From positions 25,208,354-25,272,353 of the forward strand of contig CP154955.1 in the NCBI GenBank assembly GCA_039621445.1: a stretch of DNA of 64,000 nt, in the 5' to 3' direction. A program made the position numbers and the translations under genes. The DNA comes from Euglena gracilis (taxonomy: Eukaryota > Euglenida > Euglenophyceae > Euglenales). Shown piece after piece: positions 44,396-55,326 of the stretch (positions are counted from its first letter, which is position 1; every line of letters starts with the position of its first letter). The notes under the pieces were generated by a model. It was not told the DNA's origin. It did no database searches and saw nothing but the letters and a program-made list of their open reading frames with translations.

Positions 44396-45213
44396 AGCCA
44401 TCAAGTTGTATTTTCCATTTTTATCACTGCGGGTGGAGAGAGCAGTCCTGGAAGCATCTCATCACCAGAGCGGACAGAGCTCAGATGGAGGGAAGCCTTG
44501 CCTGGGACAGGAAGCCAACCCCCTGGTCTGTGAAAACAACCACCAACTTCTTGATATCCAGACGTGTCTTGTCCTATGCGTTGTAAACCCAACTTCCAGT
44601 GCTGGAGGTTCCTCCCACTTGCCTCGCAGTTAAGCGTGCCTGAGGGGCCCATCTCTTTGGCCGACTTTTAAAAGTCGGAATATACCTGTGTGGAAAAGAA
44701 CAGGTACCAGATAAACCCTGGGAACCACAGCCGAGGAAACAGTTTTAGGCGTCGAAAAGGTGTTTTAAAGAAGCTCGTCACCCCCCTTTCCTCGCCCAGG
44801 ATTTGAAGCACAGAACTTTGGGGATGAGCGAATGGAATTGAGAAATTGAAAGGGCCCATCAACAGCGGCGGAGAAGGGAAGACATGCTGACACGCCTTTT
44901 TGCGGTATTTTGCAACCCACCAGACAGCCACATGCCACCAGGCAGATGGAGGTATTGTTCAGCAGAAAAAGCCTTTCTGTCAACATCCCCAAAAACCCCC
45001 ACTTTGTGCACCGAGTGCAAGGTCACTGAGGCACCACAGCCTACCGCCCACCATTCGTCTTATTGTAACAACCACTTCCTCCCCAGCACCTGAATAGTTC
45101 AAAAGCACCAACCCAGCTTCTGGCACAGCAGCGCACAAACCCCCCTCACCATTCTCCCCTATCCCCCACCTTCTCACACAGCACGAACGCATTCAAATAC
45201 ATCTGCCATTTAA

Positions 45214-45692
45214 AAGGACATTTGCGCTTAAGCGCAAATTTTTAGCTTGCGCTTAAGCGCAAGTTAAAAAATTTGCGCTTAAGTGCAAGCTAAAACAGAA
45301 GCCCATGAGCTTATGGGAGTCCCTCTGATGTGTTACGGTGTGTCGGGGGCCCCTCTCTGAACGGCCAGAGTGCGGGCTTGGTGAGGAAATACATTTGCGC
45401 CGAAGCGCAAACCATCATACAAAAAACTGAGAAGTGCAAACACGCGGCTGACGTGTAATGTGGATGAACAAGCAGTGCATTATGTAGGCATGTCCTTTGC
45501 GCTTCGGCGCAAGGTATTTCCTCACCAAGCCCGCACTCTGGCCGTTCAGAGAGGGGCCCCCGACACACCGTAACACATCAGAGGGACTCCCATAAGCTCA
45601 TGGGCTTCTGTTTTAGCTTGCGCTTAAGCGCAAATTTTTTAATTTGCGCTTAAGCGCAAGCTAAAAATTTGCGCTTAAGCGCAAATGTCCTT
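45214..45692. repeat. Nested fold-back element with near-perfect 197-bp arms
   Basis: The left arm 45,214-45,410 (aaggacatttgcgcttaagc ... gaggaaatac) and the right arm 45,495-45,692 are inverted copies with only one or two differences noticed by eye. The loop is about 85 bp. Each arm has four TTGCGC-N4-GCGCAA sites. Confidence 0.88.
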
Positions 45693-46848
45693 AACCATTG
45701 CCTTCTGTGCCCGGCAGTGTGGGGCCTGGCGTTGCTCACCAGACGTTGGGAGAGGTCCCTAGGCTTGCCCTCAGTCCCCCCCAACCCCCCCCACCAGGGT
45801 GGTTCCCGCTGTACCGCTCCTCACGCTTCAAGCACCCAGGGATCACAACTTTGTGACACGCCATTTTTTCCAACTTTTCACAACGTGCATGTAGAGTCCA
45901 CCCTCTGGATGCCTCAGCAACCAAACTCTTCACGGACATATCACAGAGCCAAAAAAGCAACAAAAAGGGCCAATTGTCACCTGGACTGTGTGGCACCATC
46001 CGGGGAACACTGTCAAGGCTTCAAAAACGAGGGACTCACAACGGGGGTTTCGGCCCATTTTTGGGAAAATTCACGTGTCTCGGCGGTCAAACCCAGGGTT
46101 TTGACCCTTTTTCAAAATGGTGCACAAGCTGAAAAACACCAAAATTGGGCCTGTTCCCCGGGTTCCAACATCGGAAAATGATGCACACGCCACCGTGGAG
46201 GGTCTCCGCGGAACCAGAGGGTCAAAAGGGTGGGTTCTACCGCCGGGTCTCAAAGAAATCGAAAATTTGCGCCAAAGCGCAAGCTAAAAATGAAAACCTT
46301 AAGTGCGAGTTAGGCCGCCTAAGCCTGACCATCTCCCTGTCAACAACCCCAATTCCCTACCTCCACACGCGGAAAACCCCGAAACAGGTGGAATTGGGGG
46401 TTTCCGGGACACGCCCTAATAGCACGAGGCTGCCAAATATGCCTTGGTAGGGCTTATCCTTGGCAGTTGGCATTGGCCAAACAAATGAGGGGATGGATGT
46501 GGTGGTTTCCACCACTGTTTGCCCCCCCCCTCTCCTGTGTACACATTATGCTGACTGTACAAATTATATTAACAGCACATGATGCATTTGACACAGCTGC
46601 CCGTTGAGATAATTATCGGGGTAGCTTTGGCAGGTTGGGGTGGGGAATGGGGGTAATCACCTGCAGATAATCCTCACCATCAGAGCACATGCTACAACAG
46701 GAATATGGCTGAGTGAGGACAACCAGCTCCCTGTATTTGAAAATTGGTATTGGTATAATAACATGGCAGGGGGACAAAAAAACTTCATTCCAGTAATTTG
46801 CGAAAGATTTGGTTTGGTTTCCCCCCCCCCCAGCCCTCTCCCCCACAC

Positions 46849-46981
46849 CCCCGGCCCCCGCCGCCTGGCCGACGTGCAGCCGGTCCGCCAGCTTCTGGAG
46901 GGCGTGGGTGTGACGCCGGTGCAGCCGCAGCAGCTTCCGCCGCGGCTCCGGCAGCCTCCGCCCTGCCACTGGCAACGCCCC
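46849..46981 (-). CDS. Ala/Pro-rich gene, basic helical exon (46.9 kb)
   Basis: The acceptor ccgcctctcccaacag ends at 46982; the donor is CCGGG/GTGTGG. It reads GALPVAGRRLPEPRRKLLRL then HRRHTHALQKLADRLHVGQA with every codon of the core ending in G or C. Phase 0 to phase 1; the next exon agrees. It is a strongly basic helix, possibly nucleic-acid binding (inference only). Confidence 0.75.
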
Positions 46982-47551
46982 CTGTTGGGAGAGGCGGCGC
47001 TATGGCAGTGGGAAAAACACGTGGGGGGTGGCGGGGGGCACGGTACTCATCCGGGGGCAGCAGTGCTGCATGTCTTGTGGTGGCGTGCCCCGCCACCGGG
47101 ATGATGAGCCACAGGCAGGTTTTGTCGTGCACATGATAATTGATTGATATGACTGCAGCCAGACAGGTTTTGTCATATTTTGGTGGTTTTTCCTCTTTGT
47201 GTCTTTTAACTTTGCTGCCTTGACTTGGGTGAGCAATTACTTGGGCAGTCGAAGTCGGTCCTCAGGGGAGGGGAGGGGTGCATTCTTTTGGGGGGAGGGG
47301 AGGTGGGTTGCAAACACCAACCCTCGGGGCTCAAGGGGGGTGGTTTCGGTCTGGAAGGGGATGCCGCCCAAACCTAGCGTCAGGAGGACCTTCCCCAAGG
47401 CCGTCCCCCCTCCCCAGGGTCCCCTCAAAAGCAAAACCCCAGTACGGATGCAGCCAGAGGATGAGATCCAACCCAACACTGGCACACCGGAAATTGATGC
47501 CACGGATCTGGATTGGGGCGGGGCAAGGACTGTGACATTGTTTGTAGCCAA

Positions 47552-47785
47552 CAGGCTGTTGCTTAAGAACCCCGGGGGGTCCGCTGGCTATCATTTTGCT
47601 GGACTCAAAATGGACTAGCCAGACCCCCTCCCCCCTGGGGGGGGGGGGTCCGGGGTCCCCTGACTAGAAAGAATTTTTCTCTCTGGTGCTGCGTGCCGAG
47701 GCGGAAATGAGGTTTTGGTGCATATTTGGCTGATTTGGTTCAAAAAAAAATCCCAAAAATGGCAAAAAAGGCCATTTTTGGCCCG
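47552..47785. mobile_element. hAT-like MITE fragment (left half)
   Basis: Starts caggctgttgcttaagaacc and follows the left half of the 30.3-kb MITE (ggactagccagacccc, then gaggcggaaatgaggttttg, then atcccaaaaatggcaaaaa). The right end is missing. Confidence 0.65.
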
Positions 47786-48295
47786 CTGCCCAACCGAATG
47801 GTCCACCAGCTCAAGAAGGGGGCAGTGCCATTCTGCCAGAGCCATATGCGGAGGTCAGCCAAGTGCTGTGGGGGGCCGCTGGACAAAATGATGGGAAAGA
47901 GTGACCGAGAACAAGAAGATTTTCACACCTTGCCCCCTTTCAAACCGAACCTTTTCAAGGCACATCTCTATCAAACAGAGACATTGGCAGGAATTAGCAC
48001 CTGATTTTTGCGGCAACTGCATGTGTAAAGTGCGACCAATGATGGGGGAAAAACTCCATGATCTAAAGCCCTCTTGGCAATTGAGGTCACTGTAATTTGA
48101 TGCTACTCTCCAATGCTTGCTTTTGACGTTTTCAGCTTTGCTTTCTTTGGTGAATGATCATAAAAAATGTGCCTTCTTTCTCTCAAATCTTGTTCAGGAC
48201 GTCAATTTTGGGGGTATTTTTTTCTGGAAATGTTGCCTTTTTTGGTGGCTCCAACAGTTTTTTTTGGGGGGGGGATACACTTGGGACTGGGCGGC

Positions 48296-48480
48296 ATCTG
48301 GCCTTGGCTCCTGCTTAAGGGTTCGTATTTCCCCCCTGGGGGGTGGGGCTGGACTGCAGCTAATCCAAATTTGGCTGCAGAAATCCTAGCAGCCCCCCCC
48401 CCCCAAGGGGGGAGGTCTGCTAGCAGGGCTAGCTAGTGAAAAATGTTTTTCAGCGACCGGCACAAAGCGCCGAAAACCCC
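48296..48480. mobile_element. hAT-like MITE fragment (right half, inverted)
   Basis: cctgcttaagggttcg, then ggactgcagctaatccaaat and ggtctgctagcagggctagc are the reverse complement of the right half of the 30.3-kb MITE. Confidence 0.65.
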
Positions 48481-49020
48481 CAAACTCCCAAAACTGCAGG
48501 TTGCATTGCATTTCCTGTGTTTGCAACCCACCTGGGTCACTCAACCTGGGATGCACCAAAAACCAGTCCTCGGCGGGGAACATCGCGGTGCAGCCAGAAC
48601 TCCATCTGCGGATCGAGGTTGCTCTTGTGCGTGCCAGCAAACCTGAGCGAAGCCGTGCCATGCCGGAATGCCATCGTTGGGGAAACCAAAGAATACGGTG
48701 AACCACAACCCCTCAGAGAAGCCCCATCCTCAGGATTGTTGCCCAGAGTGCCGGATAATAGCCTCAGGCTCCCAAAAGAAGAGAAACCTCGAACGGACCT
48801 GACGGAAGAGCCACCCCTAAGATTTTAACAAACCTGCCTAACATTAGCCCCATGGGGCTTCGACTCAGGGTTTTGCTGCTTTGACTTCCTTTGCTGATTG
48901 TGATGGGGACATCTTAAGGAGGGGCCTCCTCAGAAGCATTGAGAACAGCCCTCCATTTCCATTCAACTGCACGTGTGCTGGGGATGCACGTCAAGATCTC
49001 CCGGGCTGGGGGTTGGAAAC

Positions 49021-49210
49021 GGCCAGCCCCGACAACAGCGGGGTACAGCGGAGGGGCACACACCCCAGGGCGGGGTACCCCTGGCGGCCGGGGCCCTGGA
49101 CGGGCCCCAGCGCAGCCAGCGGCGGAGGCACCGGCGGCGGTCGCCCCGGGGCGGGGCTGGCGCTTTGGGCCGGGCCGGCGTTGCCAGAGGAGGGGGGGGG
49201 CAGACGAGTT
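49021..49210 (-). CDS. Possible upstream exon, Pro-rich (49.1 kb)
   Basis: The frame SGNAGPAQSASPAPGRPPPV then PPPLAALGPVQGPGRQGYPA is G/C-ending and closes at CTGGCC/GTTTCC in phase 0, as needed for the exon at 46,981. The acceptor (tccatgag) is poor, and two other frames and the opposite strand are also open, so this is tentative. Confidence 0.38.
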
Positions 49211-49229
49211 CTCATGGACCCTCTCTGGG

Positions 49230-50376
49230 GTAGAAGGGGGGGGGGGGCACTTCCCCCATGCTGAAAACCAGTCAGCAACCATTTTTTGGAAACTTTCGGC
49301 ACCTTTGGCACTGTTTCTTTGGCGGCGGAGGGGGTTCGAGCCAAAAACCAGTGATCACTCGGGGAAAACCAGCCCCCCCCCCCGGGGGGGGGGGGTCCTG
49401 ACAGTCCGGCCACCTCCACATACACAGACAAAATGAGCCAGAGGCGAACAACAGCGCCAGGCCAGAAGAAGGGATAAAAGGCACCAAAAAAACAGCCACA
49501 GTGAACACAGGGGGTCCTGACAGTAACTGAATACCTGTATATGGTGGAGGGGGATCACTGGTTGTGCTCCCAAAGACCACACCGACGGCGGCCCGCGCTT
49601 ACCGGGGCGGGTGTGCACTGGGGCACTGCCCGGCCTGTGCAGAAACGGGTGGACGGGACCAACAAGCAGCACTGAAGAACGAGCTGCCTTGAAGGACCAA
49701 ATCAGTTGATGGAACGCACAGAAGTCCAATCAACAATATGGCAAGCCATATGCACACTTAAAGTGTGAAACAAATGTGTTCTCCCACCTCAAAATCCTCC
49801 CAACAGCACAAATTCAAAATTCAAGAAAGATTTTCCTCTGAAACCCCCATCACATGGATACCTGTTTGTAATTGTATGAAATATGAAGCCCCTCTGGCTT
49901 TACATTCAGTCAGGATTTCAATACCCTCAGAGAGGGCTTTTTGCAGGGGGGGGGGGCTTTATATGTGTGATGCCAATCTGTTTCAAGTAGCATCTAGAAC
50001 ACTTCGGGAATTTGAACTGCAATCGAATACCAGTTCTATGCACTCTTAGTTTTTCTTTAAATGTCTTGCACGCTCAAAATATTCTTGCCCTGAATGGCGC
50101 CATCTGGGAGGAATACCATTACCCCCTGGGGCTTTTTTATTTGGGAGGGCTTTGAAGTTGAGGGAGGCTGAATATCGTGTTTGGGGATATTAGAAAAAAT
50201 GTGAACCGGAAGGATGGGGAAGGAGGATGCCATTTCATTGCCAGTGGCATACCTTCGGATGGGGGGCCATGGTAAACCATCGATGGAGCAGCTACTGCTG
50301 GATGAGGAGTCACTTCGACCCCTGCGCAGAATTGCCACAAGAAGACCCAGGGATTGCATGCACGCATGCGCGCACG

Positions 50377-50431
<55 letters not shown>

Positions 50432-51095
50432 CGCACTCACAAAAACTTACAGATGTACACAACACACAACATGCGCACCACATGCTCTCACAAAACACAC
50501 GCACACAACACACGAACATAGTTGTGAAGAACAGAGGCGGACAAGTCCTTGCCACCAACAAAAGTTTTCTGGCCTTCGAAGTAGCTTGGCAAGATGGGGA
50601 TACAAGAAAATCATGCAACCGACATTTTTTTGGATTCTGCCCCTCCCACACACCAAAATACAGAACACCGGGCGTTTGATAAGGCAACTTGTCCTGCCTG
50701 CAGTGCAAACAAAAATCAGTGGAGTCTAAAATTTTCAGAAAGCAGCTTAAATTTCCTAAAAAATATTTTCCCCATAATTTTTCTCAATACGCCTTTCTGA
50801 CATCTTTTTTGAGCCAAGGCAAAGAGAATCACACTCCATCAAAAGCCACATCCATCGTCTGTTGAAGGTCAAATGAAAGGTGAGTACAGCTGTTACACAC
50901 AACTGGCATTTGCAAACCCACTTTCGGCATTGCTCGGCACATTCATCACGATAGAGGGTTTCTGGCTATATCGTGGTCAAAGCAGATTTGACACAAAATG
51001 CAAAACGAAATTTTCCCAAATTTACATCTTCATAATCTAAATAATCTCAAAAATATTTTTCTCGCACAGCCCCTCGAAACTCTCCACCACTCAAC
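49230..51095. other. No gene seen
   Basis: Contains a C/G-run hairpin at about 49,372-49,396 and a CA microsatellite at 50,386-50,432 preceded by gcgcacgcgcgcgcgc. No exon with convincing splice signals. Confidence 0.4.
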
Positions 51096-51121
51096 AGATC
51101 AAGGGTCAGCCGCGCGATCCA

Positions 51122-51246
51122 TCAGACGGGGCCACACCGGGATCCAGAGTCCAACTCCCTCTGCCACGTCAGCGGGCTGCGCGATGACGCGCCGGCCGGG
51201 CGGTGGCAAGCCCGCCGTCGCGCGGCGGTGAGGCCGTGCAGTGGGG
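51122..51246 (-). CDS. Unknown gene, last exon (51.2 kb)
   Basis: The acceptor ggccctgccacag ends at 51247. With two leading bases completing Ala it reads PLHGLTAARRRACHRPAGAS then SRSPLTWQRELDSGSRCGPV and TGA (51122-51124). This frame is the one in phase with the previous exon. Another frame (PADVAEGVGLWIPVWPRLMD) is also open to 51,099. Function unknown. Confidence 0.65.
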
Positions 51247-51667
51247 CTGTGGCAGGGCCCTTGGAATGAGAAACGGGGCGGAAAATGTTTTGCGTGCTGC
51301 AACCCTGGCAGGATGGGAGACAGGCAGAGCACAGCATCAGGCGACCTCCTCGACCGCCCGCTTGCACACGCGGTGCTGTGGCGGGGCATGGATGGTGGCG
51401 AGCCGTTCCTGATGGGATGGGCTACCCCTGTCAGGCCTCGGTCCAATGGAGCGAAAACTGCTGTTGGGGGGTCACACACGTGGAAGGGTTTGACAGGATC
51501 CTTACAACGCGTGCACACAACACTCACACTCACACAACGCGCGCACAGACACTCACACAACACACACACCCACCCACCCACCCACTCACACACACACACA
51601 CACGCGCGCGCGCACGGGCACCTGAGGGGGGGGTGGGGGCTGGCCGTGGCCTGGGCCCACCTCTCAC

Positions 51668-51734
51668 CGCTGCTCTGGCTCCGTGGGGTGTGGTACTGGT
51701 TGGTGGAGTGGTCCAGCACATCTGCCCACGGCGC
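51668..51734 (-). CDS. Unknown gene, internal exon (51.7 kb)
   Basis: Excellent acceptor (ctccctgccttctccag) and donor (AGCG/GTGAGAGG). It reads APWADVLDHSTNQYHTPRSQ then SS, phase 0 to phase 1. Both neighbours agree. Confidence 0.8.
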
Positions 51735-51987
51735 CTGGAGAAGGCAGGGAGGGTCAAGCGAAAGGTTGCTCCTGGTCGCAACCATGCATGGGATGTGCAA
51801 GAATGTGGAAAATGCAAAAAAAAGCAATGCATTTCAGAAAAAAAAGAAAATAAAAAATGTGTGTGGGAATTTGCGGTGAACAAAGTTTCACGCTTGCAGC
51901 GCCTCAGGCAGTCCAACAAGTCCAACACCCAAAACTACATGTGACACCACAACACAATTGCTGCCAGACTGCAGTGCACGCGCGCAC

Positions 51988-52149
51988 CGCGTCGCCCTCC
52001 CCGCCGCCGGGGCCGTCCAGCGGGTTGCCCTCGGCCTGCCGGGGGTCGGGACGGGGGGTCGGGGCCTCCTCCGCCCCCTCCGGGCGGTGCAGCAGCGCCT
52101 GGAAGCGGCGGAACGTCAGCTCCCGCGCCCGCAGCGCCGCCTCGTCGGG
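51988..52149 (-). CDS. Unknown gene, internal exon (52.1 kb)
   Basis: The acceptor gccctgccccgtgcag ends at 52150; the donor is GACGCG/GTGCGC. It has exactly 54 codons, phase 0 to phase 0: PDEAALRARELTFRRFQALL then HRPEGAEEAPTPRP and GNPLDGPGGGEGDA. A charged helix is followed by an acidic Pro/Gly-rich linker. Codons end in G or C almost throughout. Family not recognised. Confidence 0.8.
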
Positions 52150-52424
52150 CTGCACGGGGCAGGGCGGCGGCGGCCCGGGACCGGAAGGCCAAACTGCACC
52201 GCTCGGCAGTGGCATGCAAGCTGGCGGCCGAGCTGACCGTCGGCTCTGGATAACGGTGGCACAGAATCGAGAGGAGAAAATGGTGGCACACCGGCCAATG
52301 GCACGCCTCCAACGGCGGCACGATGGAACGCCATAACGACGGCGATGGAAGTGCGTGCACCTGTGTGTTGTCCGGGGGGGGGGGGGGGCACTGCTTCATT
52401 GGCAATGGGGCGGGGGAGGTAGAC

Positions 52425-52581
52425 GTCGCCTGCCCTGGGCGGAGAAGGCGGCACAGGTCTGCTCCAGCACGAGGGGGTCCACCGCCCCGGACGTGTCGGC
52501 GTTGCCCCCGAGGGCGGCGAACGACTGCTCGATCTCGAAGCTACCGCTGGCCGCCGGCCCACCCCCGCCCTGCGCGGCCTG
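52425..52581 (-). CDS. Unknown gene, exon (52.5 kb)
   Basis: The acceptor ggcccctgcgggcag ends at 52582. It reads QAAQGGGGPAASGSFEIEQS then FAALGGNADTSGAVDPLVLE and QTCAAFSAQ. A donor GAC/GTCTAC is possible at 52425 but gives phase 1, which does not fit the exon at 52,149, so the 3' limit is uncertain or a small exon is missing. Confidence 0.65.
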
Positions 52582-52614
52582 CTGCCCGCAGGGGCCGTCC
52601 CCCCCCCCCCAGCC

Positions 52615-52860
52615 CCGGCAACCCACCCACCCACACATGTAAACACACAACGTCCCCACACACAAACACACAGCACACAACACACACACACACCACACCA
52701 CACCACACACGCAACCCACATACATACAAAAGCAGACAGATGCACTCGCAACTTTGACACACGCAAGCAGGTCCCACCTGCACACGCACACAACACAAAC
52801 ACAACCCACAACCCCTCCGCACACAACGTACGCACACACAGGTTAGGGCGTACGTTTGCA
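52615..52860. repeat. CA-rich low-complexity tract
   Basis: cacacacacc-type sequence in the intron upstream of the 52.5-kb exon. Confidence 0.7.
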
Positions 52861-53479
52861 CAAAAAAAACACAAAGTAGTACCACAACGCACACAGAGAC
52901 GGACAAACACAACTGCAAAGGGAGAGGACAACATGGCATTCACACAAAGGAAAATCAAACTGACAGAGGTATGATGCGAGATGGCAATGTACCATGTTGT
53001 TTTTTTGGGGGGACAGCAAAAGAGCCCACCATCAAAAGAAAAGAAGGAGAAAAGAAAAATGAAAAGGAGAGCCCCCCCTTCGATATAAGGGCAGGTGGGG
53101 GGTCCGGACCTCCCCGGTCCAGCAGGGGGGGGGGGGGGCACCCCCCCACCTAAACAGTGCTGCAGTCTGCGGCGAAGCGTTGAGCCAAAATTTTTGAACA
53201 CCCATGACGCCAAAAATGCCATTTTGACCACTTTTTGGGTACAAAAATGTCGAAAATGCAAAAAAAATTCGGTGCAAAGCACTGAAAGGGAAAATATGAC
53301 CTTTGGGGGTCCCAGGTACCCCCCGGGGTCGGTCCGGACCCCCTTGGCAGGTGGGGGGGGGGGGGTCCAGACCCCCTCCAATCCGGGAGGGGGTGGGTGG
53401 GGGGACACACCCCCACCTTAACCCACACACCCTTCTTTTATCGAACCCTTGCCCCCCCTCCCAGTTTGCCTGGGGCAAC

Positions 53480-53543
53480 CCATGGCTGCCAGGCACGAAA
53501 GATGGCGATGAACTGGTTGCCGCTCAAAGTACCCCCGCGGAAC
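53480..53543 (-). CDS. Exon encoding a short aromatic segment (53.5 kb)
   Basis: A very good acceptor (ccaccaaccccctgtgcag) ends at 53544. The frame, one base in, reads FRGGTLSGNQFIAIFRAWQP then W, with a GT donor after 53480 (ATGG/GTTGCC). It may belong to the same gene as the EF-hand exons. No family recognised. Confidence 0.58.
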
Positions 53544-53912
53544 CTGCACAGGGGGTTGGTGGACTGGAGGACAAGTCAACCATAAGAATTATACCCACTT
53601 TCCAATTAAGAACCCCTCAAATAATACAAAAAGTGCCTCAACTGCAAACCCCATGAACAGTCAAAAACGTTTCAACCAGTTTTTTAGATGTATTTATTAC
53701 CTCAAACTTATAATCTCCCGAGGAATTTAACTAATTGGGGAATGATGTGGGGTGATCTGACCCTTCACAAAGGGCAAAAAGCAAGCTGTCTTGACGGTTG
53801 TGAAGCATTCCAAGGCTTTTGAAGCCCTCCAAAAAGCCCAAAAGAATAAAAGCAGGATTCCAGGGACTTGGAAGCGAGGCCCAAACAGTGACTGCAACTG
53901 CAACCCACATAC

Positions 53913-53985
53913 CCGACGCGGTGGAGGTGCTCCGCCGCCTCCTCCTCGGACACCATCGCCTCCATCAGGCCATTTACCAACCCCA
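53913..53985 (-). CDS. EF-hand-like gene, second segment
   Basis: A strong donor GTCGG/GTATGT follows 53913. It encodes GLVNGLMEAMVSEEEAAEHL then HRVG. The SEEEAAEHL helix resembles the entering helix of an EF-hand that follows a DLRHVL...MG helix in calmodulin-like proteins. The 5' boundary is not clear; no good AG lies where expected. Confidence 0.5.
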
Positions 53986-53999
53986 GGAGGGAGGAGGGT

Positions 54000-54170
54000 G
54001 CCTTGCGCTATGGGGTGCCTGCCCGTAGCAGGCACACCCCTGGGGGGGGGGATCGGTTTTGGGTGCTGATGCCTGCCGACCACGTCAATTCTTCTTGAAA
54101 TTTGGCCATTTTCAGGCCCCGGCGCCAGGGGTGTGCCATTCACTGCCCACCCCAAAACCCTGGGGTGCGA
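54000..54170. repeat. GGTGCC hairpin repeat, copy 2
   Basis: ggtgcctgcccgtagcaggc, cctgccgaccacgtcaatt, ggccattttcaggccccggc, then gtgtgccattcactgcccac, in the same order as at 16.8 kb and 55.5 kb. Confidence 0.55.
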
Positions 54171-54194
54171 ACTTCCTTAAAAAAAGAAAACAGC

Positions 54195-54310
54195 CTGGCT
54201 CCCATCGTCAGCAGCACGTGCCGCAGATCGTCCGCCCCGCCAATGGAACCGAACTGCTCGTAGGCGGTCAGCACCACCTGCAGCTCCGCCGCCGTGAGGT
54301 GCACCGCCGG
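54195..54310 (-). CDS. EF-hand-like exon (calmodulin-type lobe)
   Basis: The acceptor cgccctcgcggcag ends at 54311. It reads PAVHLTAAELQVVLTAYEQF then GSIGGADDLRHVLLTMGA. This matches the helix - glycine loop - DLRHVL..MG pattern that joins two EF-hands in calmodulin, centrin and myosin light chains. The calcium loop itself (G-S-I-G-G) is degenerate and probably does not bind calcium. The 3' end is at a GC-type donor (CCAG/GCTGTT) or further on. Phase 0 fits the exon at 55,183. Confidence 0.65.
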
Positions 54311-54859
54311 CTGCCGCGAGGGCGGCCCCACCCAGACTGGCCCACTGGCTGGGAAGGGGCGGAGTGATGGGCACAAATCCATCCAGAACCAGATTGGGTA
54401 TTAGCAAACCCCCTTCAATTATAAAAACCCCCAATATACAAAAACGGCACCGATAAAAAAACCCCTGGGGGGTCTTGAAATTATGCCCAAATGTACCCCC
54501 CACTGAAAAACGCTGACAGGCACCACATGAGCGGCACGAGATGGTAAAAAAACCAATAATCTCATCATCCTTTGACAATTATAGGTCATGATTTCAACAC
54601 TTTTTGCCCAAAAAGATGGTGATCGGCTGGAATTTGCCAAAAAAAAATAGTGAAATATGGGTAAAATGGGCAAAATTGTGTATAAGCTTTTGGTCGCAGA
54701 AGATTGATTTTCCTGCCCAAATATAACCCCCCCTTAAATATAAGACCTCAGCTCAGGTGTTGAAATTTCCGACAAAATATAAAAGCGGGGAGGGGGTTAT
54801 ATTTGGGGGGTTTAGACATGATGCCTTGCAGGTGTATTAGAAATGTGCATGTCCTGTAT

Positions 54860-55080
54860 GTGTGTGTGCGTGTCTTAATGCGCGCGCGTATTGTGTGTGT
54901 GCGTGCGTGCGTGCGTGCATGCATGCATGCATGTGTGCGTGCGTGTGCATGAGTGTATGTGTGTGTGTGCATGTGCGTGTGTGTGTGCGCGCATCTGTGT
55001 GTGCATCTGTGTGTGTGTTGTGTGTGTGGGTTGTGTGTGTGCATGTGTGTGTTGTGTTGTGGGTGTGTGCTTGCACACAA
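54860..55080. repeat. (GT)n / GTGC low-complexity tract
   Basis: About 220 bases of tgtg, gcgtgc and atgc units. Cys/Val/His-rich reading frames across it are not genes. Confidence 0.85.
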
Positions 55081-55182
55081 GTGCCATCACGTGCAGCCTG
55101 CTTGCATTGCCGGATCCTGGCATCCTGAAAGGCCAAGCAGCATTGGTTGGCACAGGGACCGGCCTCTCCCAGCCTCCATCAC

Positions 55183-55326
55183 TGGGGGACGCCGGCGGGT
55201 TGAGGCAGGCGACCGGGGGGCACGGCGCGAGGAGGAAGGGGTCGGTGGGTCCAGGTCAAGGAGGGGGGACAGCTTGGGGTGCGCCATAGGGTCACCCCCA
55301 TGGGGAGCAGGGCGCCGGCGCTGGTG
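55183..55326 (-). CDS. Arg/Ser/Pro-rich exon, possibly of the CCCH gene
   Basis: The acceptor ccccttcctcgccacag ends at 55327; the donor is CCCA/GTGATG. In phase 0 it reads HQRRRPAPHGGDPMAHPKLS, PLLDLDPPTPSSSRRAPR and SPASTRRRPP, an RS/SP-type disordered region. Another frame (TSAGALLPMGVTLWRTPS) is open to a TGA and cannot be excluded. The phase does not match the 56,065 exon end as drawn. Confidence 0.5.

Larger units (their letters stand above)
43591..46323. mobile_element. 2.7-kb TIR element (CTTAGGCGGCC ends) with 5-bp target duplication
   Basis: The left end cttaggcggcctaactcgca and the right end (gcgagttaggccgcctaag) are inverted copies, and similarity continues inward over about 60 bases to a TTGCGC-N4-GCGCAA palindrome. 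CCTGA stands directly outside both ends (43586-43590 and 46324-46328), a 5-bp target duplication. The interior carries two nested fold-back elements and about 18 copies of the 16-bp palindrome. No transposase-like ORF was seen. A 299-bp relative with the same ends lies at 61,175-61,473. It sits in an intron of the Ala/Pro-rich gene. Confidence 0.82.

Noticed and set aside
43591-46323. CRISPR-like array
   Set aside because: Palindromes are spaced irregularly, paired symmetrically in inverted arms, and there are no unique spacers or cas genes.
54740-55153. Cys/Val- and His/Thr-rich frames over the GT tract
   Set aside because: Low-complexity translation of a dinucleotide-rich tract.
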